Shown here: positions 15,780 to 23,678 of the stretch, one piece after another
How the letters are laid out: each line of letters opens with the position of its first letter
Position numbering within the stretch: the stretch's first letter is position 1
Source: Candidatus Sulfotelmatobacter sp.
GTDB taxonomy: Bacteria > Acidobacteriota > Terriglobia > Terriglobales > Acidobacteriaceae
DNA: 34,641 nt
Reading direction: 5' to 3'
NCBI GenBank assembly: GCA_017883385.1
Contig: JADGNQ010000052.1
Location: 1 to 34,641, forward strand
Translations under genes and position numbers: made by a program
Notes under the pieces: model-generated
What the model saw: the letters and a program-made list of their open reading frames with translations, nothing else
What the model was told of the DNA's origin: nothing
The model's database searches: none

Positions 15780-16883
15780 GTGGGGTTTTTCTTGTTGTAT
15801 CTGGAGCCAAAAACCGCGTCCGCGCGCCGGCAAGGGACGGTTCTGTGTGGCGTCGCGACATTGTGCTTCCTATTCCTCATCGCCACTCGGTCCACCGCGC
15901 AGAACCCCGACCCAGAGAAGCCTGTCCCGATCCTGAGCGGCAGTGCAGGTGCTTTTAGCTTCGTTGCCGGTGGACACAATCTGATTGACACTCAGATCAA
16001 TCCCGTTCTCCTCGTGCCGCTGGGGGATCGCTGGCTGGTGGAAGCACGCGCCGAATTCGAGGGCGAATTTCAGCGTCCGCCGGGCGGCGGACCTTACGGC
16101 GGACCCGTCAACAAGCATGTCGATTACGCTCAGGTTGATTACATCGCCAGCCCCTACGTCACCATCACCGCGGGCCGGTTCCTAACTCCCTTTGGCATTT
16201 TTAACGAGCGCCTCTATCCCGTCTGGATTCGTGCCCTGCAGCCAGATCCCCTGATTCTTCCCATCGCTACTGCTCCAAGTGACGGCGCTATGTTGCGCGG
16301 AGGATTTCCCGTCAACGCCAAAGCCAACCTGAACTACGCCCTCTACGTTTCGGCCACCAGCACTGACATCGACAGCGTGGATTCAGAACGCCACGTCGGC
16401 GGACGCGTCGGCTTCTTCTTCCCGGGGCCCCGGGTCGAAGTCGGTGGATCGTGGCAGAAGACCCTGCAGGATTCCCGCAAGAACGCGTTCGGCTTCCACA
16501 TGGGCTGGCAGCCGGCGAAGGCTCCGTTGAATCTACGCGCTGAAGGGGTGCACTCGTTTGCAGGCAGTGGATACTGGATTGAAGGCGCGTACCGGCTCAG
16601 CCAGGCGCGCTTCTGGCAGAAGGCAATGCGACGCACCGAATTGGTGGCCCGCGCGCAGCAATTTTTCAATGGTCAACTTACTCCGGAAGCCGCCGAGGAT
16701 TTTGAGCTCCCGGGTGCGAACACCCGCGAAGCCGACTTTGGAGTTAACTATTTCCTGCGAGATGGGCTGAAGGGCGTTGCCAGTTACGGCCGCCAATTCA
16801 GTTCCGTCGGGAACTTCAATCAGTGGACGTTCGGAATCGCCTACCGCTTCCTGATTCCCTTGGGCCGCGTGGGGGCGCAATGA
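15780..16883 (+). CDS. Outer-membrane porin-like beta-barrel protein
   Basis: A 367-aa product with a hydrophobic export signal (about residues 22-40, ending ATRSTAQ). It is followed by alternating amphipathic strands: WLVEARAEFEGEF, YAQVDYIASPYVTITAGRFLTPFGIFNERLYP, NYALYVSAT and, at the end, GVASYGRQFSSVGNFNQWTFGIAYRFLIPL. The 'TAGRFLTPFGIFNERLYP' segment and the aromatic C-terminus are typical of phosphate-selective-like porins. The GTG start at 15780 lacks a good Shine-Dalgarno, so the N-terminus may begin a few codons later. Its stop overlaps the ATG of the cytochrome gene by 4 nt (ATGA). It probably serves as an outer-membrane channel or electron-conduit partner of the cytochrome and cupredoxin downstream; this role is inferred. 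Confidence 0.78.
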   Translation: MGFFLLYLEPKTASARRQGTVLCGVATLCFLFLIATRSTAQNPDPEKPVPILSGSAGAFSFVAGGHNLIDTQINPVLLVPLGDRWLVEARAEFEGEFQRPPGGGPYGGPVNKHVDYAQVDYIASPYVTITAGRFLTPFGIFNERLYPVWIRALQPDPLILPIATAPSDGAMLRGGFPVNAKANLNYALYVSATSTDIDSVDSERHVGGRVGFFFPGPRVEVGGSWQKTLQDSRKNAFGFHMGWQPAKAPLNLRAEGVHSFAGSGYWIEGAYRLSQARFWQKAMRRTELVARAQQFFNGQLTPEAAEDFELPGANTREADFGVNYFLRDGLKGVASYGRQFSSVGNFNQWTFGIAYRFLIPLGRVGAQ

Positions 16884-17209
16884 AAATGCAGACGAAGCGA
16901 TGCGTGACGCCTCCACTCGTAGTACTGCTCTGCGTGCTTGCGCTTGGATCTTACGTCTTCGCCGGAGGGACATCGAGCAGGAAAGCCCCCGCGAAAGACT
17001 CCAGCGGCACGCCTGTTGTGCACATCACCGATACTGACGCCATGCGAGTGCAGGGCGAGCAGCGGTTTCGCGCGAACTGCGGACGCTGTCACGCGGCTCC
17101 GCAAAAATTCCCGCCTCGCATGATGGGAACCATTCTCCGCCACATGCGGGTTCGCGCCACCATCACCGACGCGGACATGCGCATGATTCTGTTCTATATG
17201 ACGCAGTGA
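16880..17209 (+). CDS. Monoheme c-type cytochrome, periplasmic
   Basis: A 109-aa protein. Signal sequence occupies about residues 1-28 (VVLLCVLALGSYVFA). A single heme-binding motif CGRCH (Cys67, Cys70, His71) follows the FRANC lead typical of small class I cytochromes. Met residues at 81-82 or 89 may be the sixth heme ligand. The protein is short for a class I cytochrome c, so a minimal fold is expected. The ATG overlaps the porin stop (ATGA). It sits between a porin and a CuA-type protein, which suggests electron transfer across the envelope. Confidence 0.87.
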   Translation: MKMQTKRCVTPPLVVLLCVLALGSYVFAGGTSSRKAPAKDSSGTPVVHITDTDAMRVQGEQRFRANCGRCHAAPQKFPPRMMGTILRHMRVRATITDADMRMILFYMTQ

Positions 17210-17250
17210 GCCCCAGTAATCACAAAGGTAACCGTATCTGTCTCCGCCGC

Positions 17251-17679
17251 ATGACACGAACAAACAGAATTCATCTTATCGTTGCATGGATAGTGGCCGT
17301 GGCCGCTTTACTGGTGAGTGTGCCTGCCGCGAGTGCGCAAGCGCGCGTCATCGAGATCACCGCCGATAGCGACAGCCGTTACAAGATCGCCGGGCAACGC
17401 ACTCCGGAGATCACGGTCAAAGCCGGCGAACAGATAGTTCTGCGGGTTACGGCCCACAGAGGCAAATCGTGGAATCGCGATGGTTCGATTCATGGCTTTA
17501 CCTTGCTGCGGGCCAAGGATCGTACCAGGGTCGAGGGCTGGGACCTGCTCTTCAAGCCCGGGAAGCAGGAGTTCGTGCTTACCGCTCCCACCGAGCCGGG
17601 CGAGTACGTGGTCGTCTGTACCGTGATTTGCAGTGAAGACCATGAAGGCATGCACATGAAATTTACGGTGCTGCCCTGA
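17251..17679 (+). CDS. Stand-alone CuA-type cupredoxin, exported
   Basis: A 142-aa exported cupredoxin. Signal peptide MTRTNRIHLI plus a hydrophobic run to PAASAQA (about residues 1-31). The fold carries the ligands of a binuclear CuA site: His81 in SIHGFTL and CTVICSEDHEGM giving Cys123, Cys127, His131, Met134 (C-x3-C-x3-H-x2-M). That is the pattern of cytochrome oxidase subunit II and nitrous oxide reductase, whereas type 1 copper proteins have one Cys. No membrane anchor or oxidase gene accompanies it, so it is a soluble carrier or copper-handling protein. I chose ATG at 17251 because it gives a proper signal peptide. A GTG at 17206 overlapping the cytochrome stop would add 15 residues. 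Confidence 0.85.
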   Translation: MTRTNRIHLIVAWIVAVAALLVSVPAASAQARVIEITADSDSRYKIAGQRTPEITVKAGEQIVLRVTAHRGKSWNRDGSIHGFTLLRAKDRTRVEGWDLLFKPGKQEFVLTAPTEPGEYVVVCTVICSEDHEGMHMKFTVLP

Positions 17680-17715
17680 GTTTTACAGAGATGTCTTTCG
17701 CAGCAGGAGCGCTTT

Positions 17716-18108
17716 ATGAATCGAATGCTTATCAATCGAACGATACTTTGGTGCGCAGCAGGAATCCTGGCGCTTGCCGGTACCGCCTACAGCCAGAATG
17801 CGCGCGTCTTTCGCGGAGAGGTTTCCGACAGCCAGTGCGCGTTGAACGTCCATTCGCTCACCAAGTCGCATCAGGAAATGCTCAAGTCGAAGTCGATGGG
17901 CGGCACGTCCAATACCTGTACCGTCTACTGCATTGAACACCTGGGCGGCTATCTCGTCCTCTCGGCGGGAAACGATGTTTACCGCCTTGACCGGTCCGAC
18001 CTTGTACACGGGTTCGAGGGGCAACGCGTCAGGATTACCGGGACGCTCGACGCCAAACTTAAGCTGATTCACGTTCAGAAGGTTGACTTGGAAGAAGGGA
18101 AGCCCTAG
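17716..18108 (+). CDS. DUF5818-like small secreted protein
   Basis: A 130-aa exported protein with signal peptide (about residues 1-26, ending GTAYS). The mature part has RGEVSDSQCALNVH and CTVYCIEHLGGYLVLSAGNDVYRLDR, the Cys-containing pattern I associate with DUF5818, an acidobacterial small beta-rich family. It ends with a VHGFEGQRVRITGTLD segment as in OB-like folds. ATG at 17716 has AGGAG 7 nt upstream. It follows the CuA gene after 36 nt and is probably the last gene of that operon. Its 3' end overlaps the convergent glycosyltransferase gene by 50 nt. Function unknown; periplasmic metal or redox involvement is inferred from neighbours. Confidence 0.75.
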   Translation: MNRMLINRTILWCAAGILALAGTAYSQNARVFRGEVSDSQCALNVHSLTKSHQEMLKSKSMGGTSNTCTVYCIEHLGGYLVLSAGNDVYRLDRSDLVHGFEGQRVRITGTLDAKLKLIHVQKVDLEEGKP

Positions 18109-19384
18109 TCGCCTTTCCGGTCTCGGTCAGCAGGAAGACGCACAGGATCGTCATCTCCGGTTCAATGGGAACGCGGTAGCGTGGACTGGGGAAGACGACG
18201 TAGTACACCGCCGGAAAGAGCAGGATCAACCAGAACAGCAGCCACGCGCCCGGTTTGCGCAATCTTAGCGCGCGCCCCAATCCCCAGAAGGTCAGAACCG
18301 AAGACGCCAGAAAGAGGGAGTTCTTCGCGTCGTTCATCCACCACGGCTGTGTGGCCTTTGGCGGTCCAGCCCAAAAATAGATGAACCGCTTCACGCAAAG
18401 GCCGGCGAATCGGGCATAGTCCGCTTTGATGTAGTCGAACGCTTGCTGTTTGCGCATGGCGATGTAGGGGAGTTCGCCCATCGCCTGATATTGCCGCATG
18501 GCGTATACATCCTGCGTGGGGTGCAGGTATTCCATCCAGGTGCCGTCGGCGCCGTTGCCGTTACCCAGACGAAGCTCCGACCCAAAGTTGTCGCGGATGA
18601 AAATGAACTTGCCGAATGTCCGCTCGTTGCGGACCAGCCACGGCGTGATGCAGGCAAAGAAAACGACCGAGGCCAGCACAATGCCAGCGAGGGAGCGCTT
18701 ACCGCAGTGGGCTCGCCGATACCAGGCAAATAACCCCGCAGCCGGGAGAAAAGACAGCAGCACGGTGCTGTTCAGCGCGGCGATGCCCCAGAGCACTCCG
18801 AACTGAACCCACGGCAGCAGACCGTCGCGGTCCTCCAGACTCAGAGCGAGCCAGAAGATGGCCGCCAGCAGTAGGGCCGACAGGCTCGTTTCCCACACCC
18901 AGCGGGTACACCAGAACATAACGTTGGGGAGCACGGCCCATGCCCACGCCGAGCCGACCGCAACCTTCTCGGAAAGAATCCGCTTCGCGATCAGAAAAAT
19001 TGGAATGCAGGTCAGCGCCGAGAAGACGCTGTTCATCGTGAGCAGCACAAACGCCGATGCTCTCGAATAAATGCCAAACACCTGAAACACGCCGGCGACA
19101 AGGTACGGATAGAGCGGCGGTTCCCAAGCGGTGGGCCCGGTCGGCGGCCCGAAGGGATGGCTGAAACCCTGGCCTGAGGCGAGGGATGCGCCGATGCGTC
19201 CCATTTCCCAACCGAAGCCGAAGTTGTTGTCCGCGCTCTTGAACTTGTAGGTGTGGCCGATGACGATCCAGCCAACGCGCAGAAGCAGGGCAATGACAAC
19301 AATCCAGAACGGTGAACTCCGGATGCGCATCCATGTCTCGAAAAGCAGACTGCTGTTCGCGGACGCCTCTGAACTGTATTCCAT
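18059..19384 (-). CDS. Membrane glycosyltransferase, GT39/ArnT-like
   Basis: A 441-aa integral membrane protein with about 10 hydrophobic segments. The N-terminal loop carries GFGWEMGRIGASLASGQGFS followed by TAWEPPLYPYLVAGVFQVFG, the usual block of lipid-linked sugar transferases in the GT39/PMT_2-like family. These move a sugar from a polyprenyl phosphate donor to a protein or glycolipid on the outer face. I chose ATG at 19384; the frame opens 30 codons upstream, and no clear Shine-Dalgarno favours either. It is divergent from the tetR gene and convergent with the DUF5818 gene. The donor sugar and acceptor are unknown. Confidence 0.8.
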   Translation of the reverse strand: MEYSSEASANSSLLFETWMRIRSSPFWIVVIALLLRVGWIVIGHTYKFKSADNNFGFGWEMGRIGASLASGQGFSHPFGPPTGPTAWEPPLYPYLVAGVFQVFGIYSRASAFVLLTMNSVFSALTCIPIFLIAKRILSEKVAVGSAWAWAVLPNVMFWCTRWVWETSLSALLLAAIFWLALSLEDRDGLLPWVQFGVLWGIAALNSTVLLSFLPAAGLFAWYRRAHCGKRSLAGIVLASVVFFACITPWLVRNERTFGKFIFIRDNFGSELRLGNGNGADGTWMEYLHPTQDVYAMRQYQAMGELPYIAMRKQQAFDYIKADYARFAGLCVKRFIYFWAGPPKATQPWWMNDAKNSLFLASSVLTFWGLGRALRLRKPGAWLLFWLILLFPAVYYVVFPSPRYRVPIEPEMTILCVFLLTETGKATRASLLPSQPSERESA

Positions 19385-19529
19385 GAGTGGTTCTATTTGT
19401 AGCCGAGCGAAGCGGCCCGGGCAACTTCTGGTTCTCACGCTCTTGGAGAAGAGCCATGCGAATGGAGGGAACACGCTTTTAGATTCAATGGGTTAGATAA
19501 ATTCTGCACAACTACGCTCCAGATTTCCC

Positions 19530-19559
19530 TTGACAACCATGAACGAGACGCAGTAACTT
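19530..19559 (+). promoter_or_regulatory. Sigma70-type promoter of the tetR-devCAB cluster
   Basis: TTGACA at 19530-19535 is a perfect -35 and TAACTT at 19554-19559 a plausible -10 with an 18-nt spacer. The -10 overlaps the first half of the GTTAAC-type operator repeats, so binding there would block transcription. Confidence 0.5.
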
Positions 19560-19585
19560 AACGTTGTTAACTAAACATCGTTAAC
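19558..19585 (+). promoter_or_regulatory. Candidate TetR operator
   Basis: TTAACGTTGTTAA (19558-19570) is an exact palindrome with a 3-bp centre. It is followed by GTTAAC at 19566-19571 and 19580-19585, giving a direct repeat with 14-bp period. Placement over the -10 and 16-43 nt before the tetR ATG suggests autoregulation. Binding is inferred. Confidence 0.55.
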
Positions 19586-19600
19586 CAAGGGATCTACGTT

Positions 19601-20347
19601 ATGGGAGTCAAGGAAAGACGCGAACGCGAGAAGTCGGAGACTCGCGACAAGATTCTGGACGCGGCCCGCGAGCTTTTCGTCACCGAGGGGTATGAGGGCG
19701 TGTCCATGCGCAAGGTGGCGGAGAAGATTGAGTATTCGCCGACCGCCATCTACGTCCACTTTGCCGACAAGAATGAGCTCTTCCACGAGCTGTGCCGCGA
19801 GGATTTCGCGCGCCTGCAGGAAGTGGTCGCGGTCGCGGAGATGCCCACCGATCCGATTGAGCGGTTGCGGCAGATCGGGCGCAACTACATCCAGTTCGGC
19901 ATGCGGTTTCCCAATCACTACGTGTTCATGTTCATGACCCCACATCCTCCGCACGAACTGCATGTCGAGGATCAGGAGATCGTGGGCGATCCCGAGGTCG
20001 ATGCTTACGCGCTGTTGAAGTGGGCGGTGGAGGCGGCGATCAAGGCGGGGTGCTTCCGCGAGGAAGTGCAGGACGCGGAACTCGTGTCGCAGACGCTCTG
20101 GGCGTCGGTGCATGGGGTGATTTCGCTGAACATCGCCAAATGCAAGGATCCGTGGGTAGAGTGGCGTCCTCTGCAGGATCGGGCCGAAATGATGCTGGAT
20201 GTCACTCTGCGGGGGCTCTTGAAATCCCCTCCGATAGAGGAGAAAGCCCCACTTCTCGCCGCGGCCGCCAGACCTGGTGCACCGGGCGCGAGACCGAGCG
20301 AGGAAGAAGCACCCATTCCCGCGGACCTGCCTACGGAGGAGAAGTAA
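19601..20347 (+). CDS. TetR-family transcriptional regulator
   Basis: A 248-aa repressor-type regulator. The N-terminal helix-turn-helix spans about residues 15-62 (ILDAARELFVTEGYEGVSMRKVAEK, SPTAIYVHFADKNELF), the canonical TetR DNA-binding domain. The C-terminal half is the ligand-binding helical domain, and the last about 30 residues form a Pro/Glu/Ala-rich tail of unclear role. The ATG has AAGGGA 8 nt upstream. It stands 2 nt ahead of the permease gene, so it most likely controls its own operon, an ABC exporter, through the GTTAAC-type site. The ligand is unknown but probably related to the exported compound. Confidence 0.92.
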   Translation: MGVKERREREKSETRDKILDAARELFVTEGYEGVSMRKVAEKIEYSPTAIYVHFADKNELFHELCREDFARLQEVVAVAEMPTDPIERLRQIGRNYIQFGMRFPNHYVFMFMTPHPPHELHVEDQEIVGDPEVDAYALLKWAVEAAIKAGCFREEVQDAELVSQTLWASVHGVISLNIAKCKDPWVEWRPLQDRAEMMLDVTLRGLLKSPPIEEKAPLLAAAARPGAPGARPSEEEAPIPADLPTEEK

Positions 20348-20349
20348 CC

Positions 20350-21474
20350 ATGCCTCCCCTGGCGCAGCGGAATTTGTTTCACGACAAGGTGCGGCTGGCG
20401 GTCACGCTGACTGGGATCGTGTTTTCGGTGGTGCTGATCGTAGTGCAACTGGGATTGTTTTTCGGGTTCACGACAGCGACTTCGAATCTGATCGATCACT
20501 CTAATGCGGACTTGTGGATGACCTCAAAGAATGTTCCTTACGTGGAGCAGGGAGTTGCCTTCAGCGAACGCAAGTTGTATCAGGTGCGGGCGGTGCCGGG
20601 CGTGGCGGACGCGCAGAAGATCATCGCGCACTGGACGGGATGGAAGCGACACGATGGCGGGCAGGAGTCGGTGCAGATTGTGGGCATCAATGTGGACGAT
20701 TCTCTGGAACGGCCGTGGAACCTGGTTGAGGGGCGCGTGGAGGACTTGAAGTCTCCGGATTCGGTGATTCTCGACGAACTCTACAAGCAGAAGCTGGGAG
20801 TGACGCGAGTGGGCGAGGTATTCGAGATTGGGGGATATCGTGCGCGAGTGGTGGGGTTCACACGTGGGATTCGCTCGTTCACAACGTCGCCGTATGTGTT
20901 TACGTCGTTCAAGAACGCGCAGAACTTTGCTGCGCTGCGGGAAGATCAGACGCTGTTCATCCTGGTGAAAGTGGCGCCGGGAGCGGATTTGCAACAGGTG
21001 CGGCAGGGACTGCTCGATCATGTGAAGGATGTTGAGGTTTTCACCACTGGGGAGTTCAGCCACATGACGACGTTCTATTGGATGTTCACGACTGGGGCTG
21101 GAGTGGCGGTGCTGATCGCGGCGGTGCTGGGACTGGTCGTGGGATTCGTAGTGGTGGCGCAGACGATTTACGCGACGACAATGGATCACATCCGCGAGTA
21201 CGGAACGTTGAAGGCCATGGGCGCGCCGAACAGCTACGTCTACAAAGTGATCATGAAGCAGGCGGCGATCAGCGCAGTGATTGGCTACGGGCTGGGGATG
21301 ATCGTGAGCGTGTTTGTGGTGCGCGGGAGCCAGGCGGGTGGGGCGGCGATCCTGATGCCGCCATCGATGGCGGTGGCGATGTTCTTCGTGACGTTGCTGA
21401 TGTGCGTGGGCGCGGCGCTGGTTTCGATCAACAAGGTGATGCGGATCGATCCGGCGATGGTGTTCAAGGGGTGA
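20350..21474 (+). CDS. devC: ABC exporter permease, DevC/MacB-FtsX type
   Basis: A 374-aa inner-membrane permease. One TM helix at about residues 17-42 (LTGIVFSVVLIVVQLGLFFGF), a periplasmic domain of about 190 residues (MacB_PCD-like), then three TM helices at about 238-262, 292-317 and 332-356. The cytoplasmic loop with HIREYGTLKAMGA is the FtsX-family coupling region. AQRNLFHDKVRLAVTLTGI at the start is typical of DevC proteins of the DevBCA exporter. ATG at 20350 lies 2 nt after the tetR stop with GGAG upstream. It should work with the ATPase and membrane-fusion protein encoded next; the exported substrate is unknown. Confidence 0.88.
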   Translation: MPPLAQRNLFHDKVRLAVTLTGIVFSVVLIVVQLGLFFGFTTATSNLIDHSNADLWMTSKNVPYVEQGVAFSERKLYQVRAVPGVADAQKIIAHWTGWKRHDGGQESVQIVGINVDDSLERPWNLVEGRVEDLKSPDSVILDELYKQKLGVTRVGEVFEIGGYRARVVGFTRGIRSFTTSPYVFTSFKNAQNFAALREDQTLFILVKVAPGADLQQVRQGLLDHVKDVEVFTTGEFSHMTTFYWMFTTGAGVAVLIAAVLGLVVGFVVVAQTIYATTMDHIREYGTLKAMGAPNSYVYKVIMKQAAISAVIGYGLGMIVSVFVVRGSQAGGAAILMPPSMAVAMFFVTLLMCVGAALVSINKVMRIDPAMVFKG

Positions 21475-21499
21475 GGTTGCGGGGGGCGCGTTTTTGTTT

Positions 21500-21585
21500 G
21501 TCATTCCGAGCGAAGCGAGGAACCTGGGTTCTTCTGCGCACGAGCAAGAACCCAGGTTCCTCGTCGCTTCGCTCTTCGGAATGAC
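21500..21585. repeat. Long imperfect hairpin repeat (MITE-like)
   Basis: Left arm 21500-21533 and right arm 21546-21585 pair almost fully: GTCATTCCGA...GGTTCTT against AAGAACC...TCGGAATGAC. The right arm carries two extra 3-nt insertions. The loop is 12 nt. The GAGCGAAGCGAGG core is of a kind found dispersed in several bacterial phyla. It lies inside the devC-devA gap and may influence mRNA stability or attenuate the downstream genes. Confidence 0.8.
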
Positions 21586-21625
21586 CAAGTATTTTCGGGG
21601 AGACTAAGGTTCAAGGAGGTATCAG

Positions 21626-22372
21626 ATGCAGGCTGCAATTGCAGTTCGACAGCTCACCAAGACCTACGACGAAGGCTCGACCGGGACCCTGGCGTTGCGC
21701 GGCGTGGATCTCGACGCGCACGCCGGGGAACTGCTCATGCTCATGGGGCCGTCCGGGAGCGGCAAGACTACGTTGCTCTCGATCATGGGGTGCATTCTGA
21801 CAGCGACGTCGGGAAGCGTGCGGGTGGCGGGCAGGGAGGTGGTGGGGCTGCGCGAGAAGGAATTGCCGGCGCTGCGCCTCGAGCATGTCGGCTTCGTGTT
21901 TCAGGGCTTCAATCTGTTTCCTACGCTGTCGGCGGGCGAGAACGTCGAACTGATGCTCGATCTGAAGGGTGTTGCGGCTGCGGCGGCGAAGCGGCGGGCG
22001 CACGAGTTGCTTGATCAGGTGGGGCTGGGCGGCAAGTACGGGAGTTTTCCGGCGGACCTGAGTGGCGGGCAGAAGCAGCGGGTCGCGATTGCGCGGGCGC
22101 TGGCGGGGGATCCGGGGATCATTCTCGCGGATGAGCCGACGGCGGCGCTCGATTCGCACACTGGCCGCAACGTAATGGAGATGATGAGCGAACTCGCGCA
22201 TAAGCGCGGGCGCGCGGTGGTGATCGTTACGCATGATTCGCGCGTGCTGAGCTTTGCCGATCGCATTGTGAAGATCGAAGACGGCGCGATTGCGCGGACT
22301 ACGGAAGCGGAGTTGGTACCGGCTGGGCTGTTGGTGCATGGAATGGGTGCCAGCACGGTCGGTTTAGTTTGA
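21626..22372 (+). CDS. devA: ABC exporter ATPase, DevA/LolD-like
   Basis: A 248-aa cytoplasmic ATPase that powers the exporter. Walker A GPSGSGKT (41-48), Q-loop VFQGFNLFP, signature LSGGQKQR, Walker B IILADEPTAALDS with the catalytic Glu present, and the H-loop VIVTHDSR. The set places it in the MacB/LolD/DevA group. ATG at 21626 is preceded by a strong AAGGAGGT. It is separated from the permease gene by 151 nt containing a long hairpin repeat, so a separate or modulated transcript is possible. Confidence 0.92.
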   Translation: MQAAIAVRQLTKTYDEGSTGTLALRGVDLDAHAGELLMLMGPSGSGKTTLLSIMGCILTATSGSVRVAGREVVGLREKELPALRLEHVGFVFQGFNLFPTLSAGENVELMLDLKGVAAAAAKRRAHELLDQVGLGGKYGSFPADLSGGQKQRVAIARALAGDPGIILADEPTAALDSHTGRNVMEMMSELAHKRGRAVVIVTHDSRVLSFADRIVKIEDGAIARTTEAELVPAGLLVHGMGASTVGLV

Positions 22373-22414
22373 GTGTCCGAAAGCCCCACCCTTTGACTTT
22401 GCTCAGGGCAGGCT

Positions 22415-22446
22415 TTCTCGCAAAGGACGCGAGAAATGGGGCACCC
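22415..22446 (+). repeat. 32-bp dispersed repeat, copy A
   Basis: TTCTCGCAAAGGACGCGAGA followed by AATGGGGCACCC; identical to 23616-23647. It forms a hairpin (TTCTCGC / GCGAGAA). Here the flanking arm CCCCACC is separated by a 22-nt insertion relative to copy B. Confidence 0.85.
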
Positions 22447-22488
22447 GCAGTTTGCTTTGTCTAATGACGTCAGAAGTGGAGATGCTTT

Positions 22489-23586
22489 ATGAGTGAGACT
22501 TTCTCGATTGGAACTTTGTTGAAGAACCGGACTACGTTGGCGATCGGGCTGGGCGTGTTCTTGCTGACGACATCCTTGGTGGTGGCTTCGAAGCGCTCGC
22601 ACGAATCGGCGGTGGCGGCGACGAGGGCCGCGTCCGCCAACCACGGACCAATGCTGATTGCCGGGCCGGGGCGCGTCGAGCCGTACTCGGAGGACATCAA
22701 GATTGGGTCGGAGCTGAGCGGGCGCCTGAAATCAGTGAATGTCGAAGAGGGCGATGCGATCCACCGCGGACAGGTATTGGCGGAGCTGGAGAACGCGGAT
22801 TATCGGGCGCAAGTCGAGTCGTCGCGCGCCAACGTTGTGGCCAAGCAGGCGGTATTGCGCAAAGTGATCAACGGAGCGCGGCGGCAGGAGCGCGACGAGG
22901 CTTGGTCGTCGGTGAACGAAGCCAAGGCGGTCATGGAGAACGCGCAGTCCGAACTTCACCGGCGGCAGGAACTGTTCTCCGCGGGAGTAGTCTCGCGCGA
23001 GGAACTCGACCGCTACGGCCGGGAAGCTGACGTGGCGAAGGCCAAGTATGAGGCAGCGGTGCAGCAGCATGCGCTGGTGGACGATCACGCTCGCGAGGAG
23101 GACCGGTCGCTGGCAGAGGCCGATCTACAACTGGCGCGAGCCCAGATGGAAGAAGCACAGGCGCGGTATGGAAAGACGTTTGTTCGCTCGCCCATCGACG
23201 GCAGCGTGCTGCGCAAGCATCATCGCAGTGGAGAAAGCGTGTCGAACTCTTCCACTGTACCCGACCCTATTCTTACGATTGGCGATCGCAAGACCTTGCG
23301 TGTGCGCGTGGACGTCGACGAAACCGACGTCAGCAGAGTGCGCGTGGGACAGAGGGCTTATGTCACGGCCGATGCGTTTGGCAAGCAGAAGTTCTGGGGG
23401 CAGGTGGTACGCGTGGGGCAGCAACTTGGCCCGAAGAATGTCCGCACGGACGAACCTACAGAGAAGGTAGACACAAAGATTCTGGAGACTCTGGTCGAAC
23501 TCGATCCCGGGTCGCAATTACCTGACGGCTTGAGGGTGGACGCGTTCATTGTGCCAGAGGGCGGGGAAGTGGCGGAGAACCGTTGA
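22489..23586 (+). CDS. devB: HlyD/DevB-type periplasmic adaptor (membrane-fusion protein)
   Basis: A 365-aa adaptor with one N-terminal TM anchor (about residues 15-36, TLAIGLGVFLLTTSLVVA). A first lipoyl half (about 50-90, RVEPYSEDIKIGSELSGRLKSV, VEEGDAIHRGQVLAELE) is followed by a long coiled coil (about 95-215, NVVAKQAVLRKVINGARRQERDEAW..). The second lipoyl half has TFVRSPIDGSVLRKHHRSGE and the beta-barrel domain VRVDVDETDVSRVRVGQRAYV. This architecture links the inner-membrane exporter to an outer-membrane TolC-like channel, which is not encoded here. Its spacing and strand make it the last gene of the tetR-devCAB cluster. Confidence 0.9.
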   Translation: MSETFSIGTLLKNRTTLAIGLGVFLLTTSLVVASKRSHESAVAATRAASANHGPMLIAGPGRVEPYSEDIKIGSELSGRLKSVNVEEGDAIHRGQVLAELENADYRAQVESSRANVVAKQAVLRKVINGARRQERDEAWSSVNEAKAVMENAQSELHRRQELFSAGVVSREELDRYGREADVAKAKYEAAVQQHALVDDHAREEDRSLAEADLQLARAQMEEAQARYGKTFVRSPIDGSVLRKHHRSGESVSNSSTVPDPILTIGDRKTLRVRVDVDETDVSRVRVGQRAYVTADAFGKQKFWGQVVRVGQQLGPKNVRTDEPTEKVDTKILETLVELDPGSQLPDGLRVDAFIVPEGGEVAENR

Positions 23587-23615
23587 GTGGACCCGGTTAA
23601 GTCAAGAATCCCCAC

Positions 23616-23647
23616 TTCTCGCAAAGGACGCGAGAAATGGGGCACCC
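23616..23647 (+). repeat. 32-bp dispersed repeat, copy B
   Basis: Identical to copy A at 22415-22446. Together with CCCCA immediately upstream it folds into a longer hairpin (CCCCA-CTTCTCGC against GCGAGAA-ATGGGG). It lies between the convergent devB and GH113 genes. Confidence 0.85.
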
Positions 23648-23678
23648 AGCTTTATTCCATTTACCTTTATCTTCATTA

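Noticed and set aside
20524-21588. 354-aa minus-strand open frame over devC
   Set aside because: Arg/His-rich composition typical of an antisense shadow; the plus strand encodes an obvious permease.
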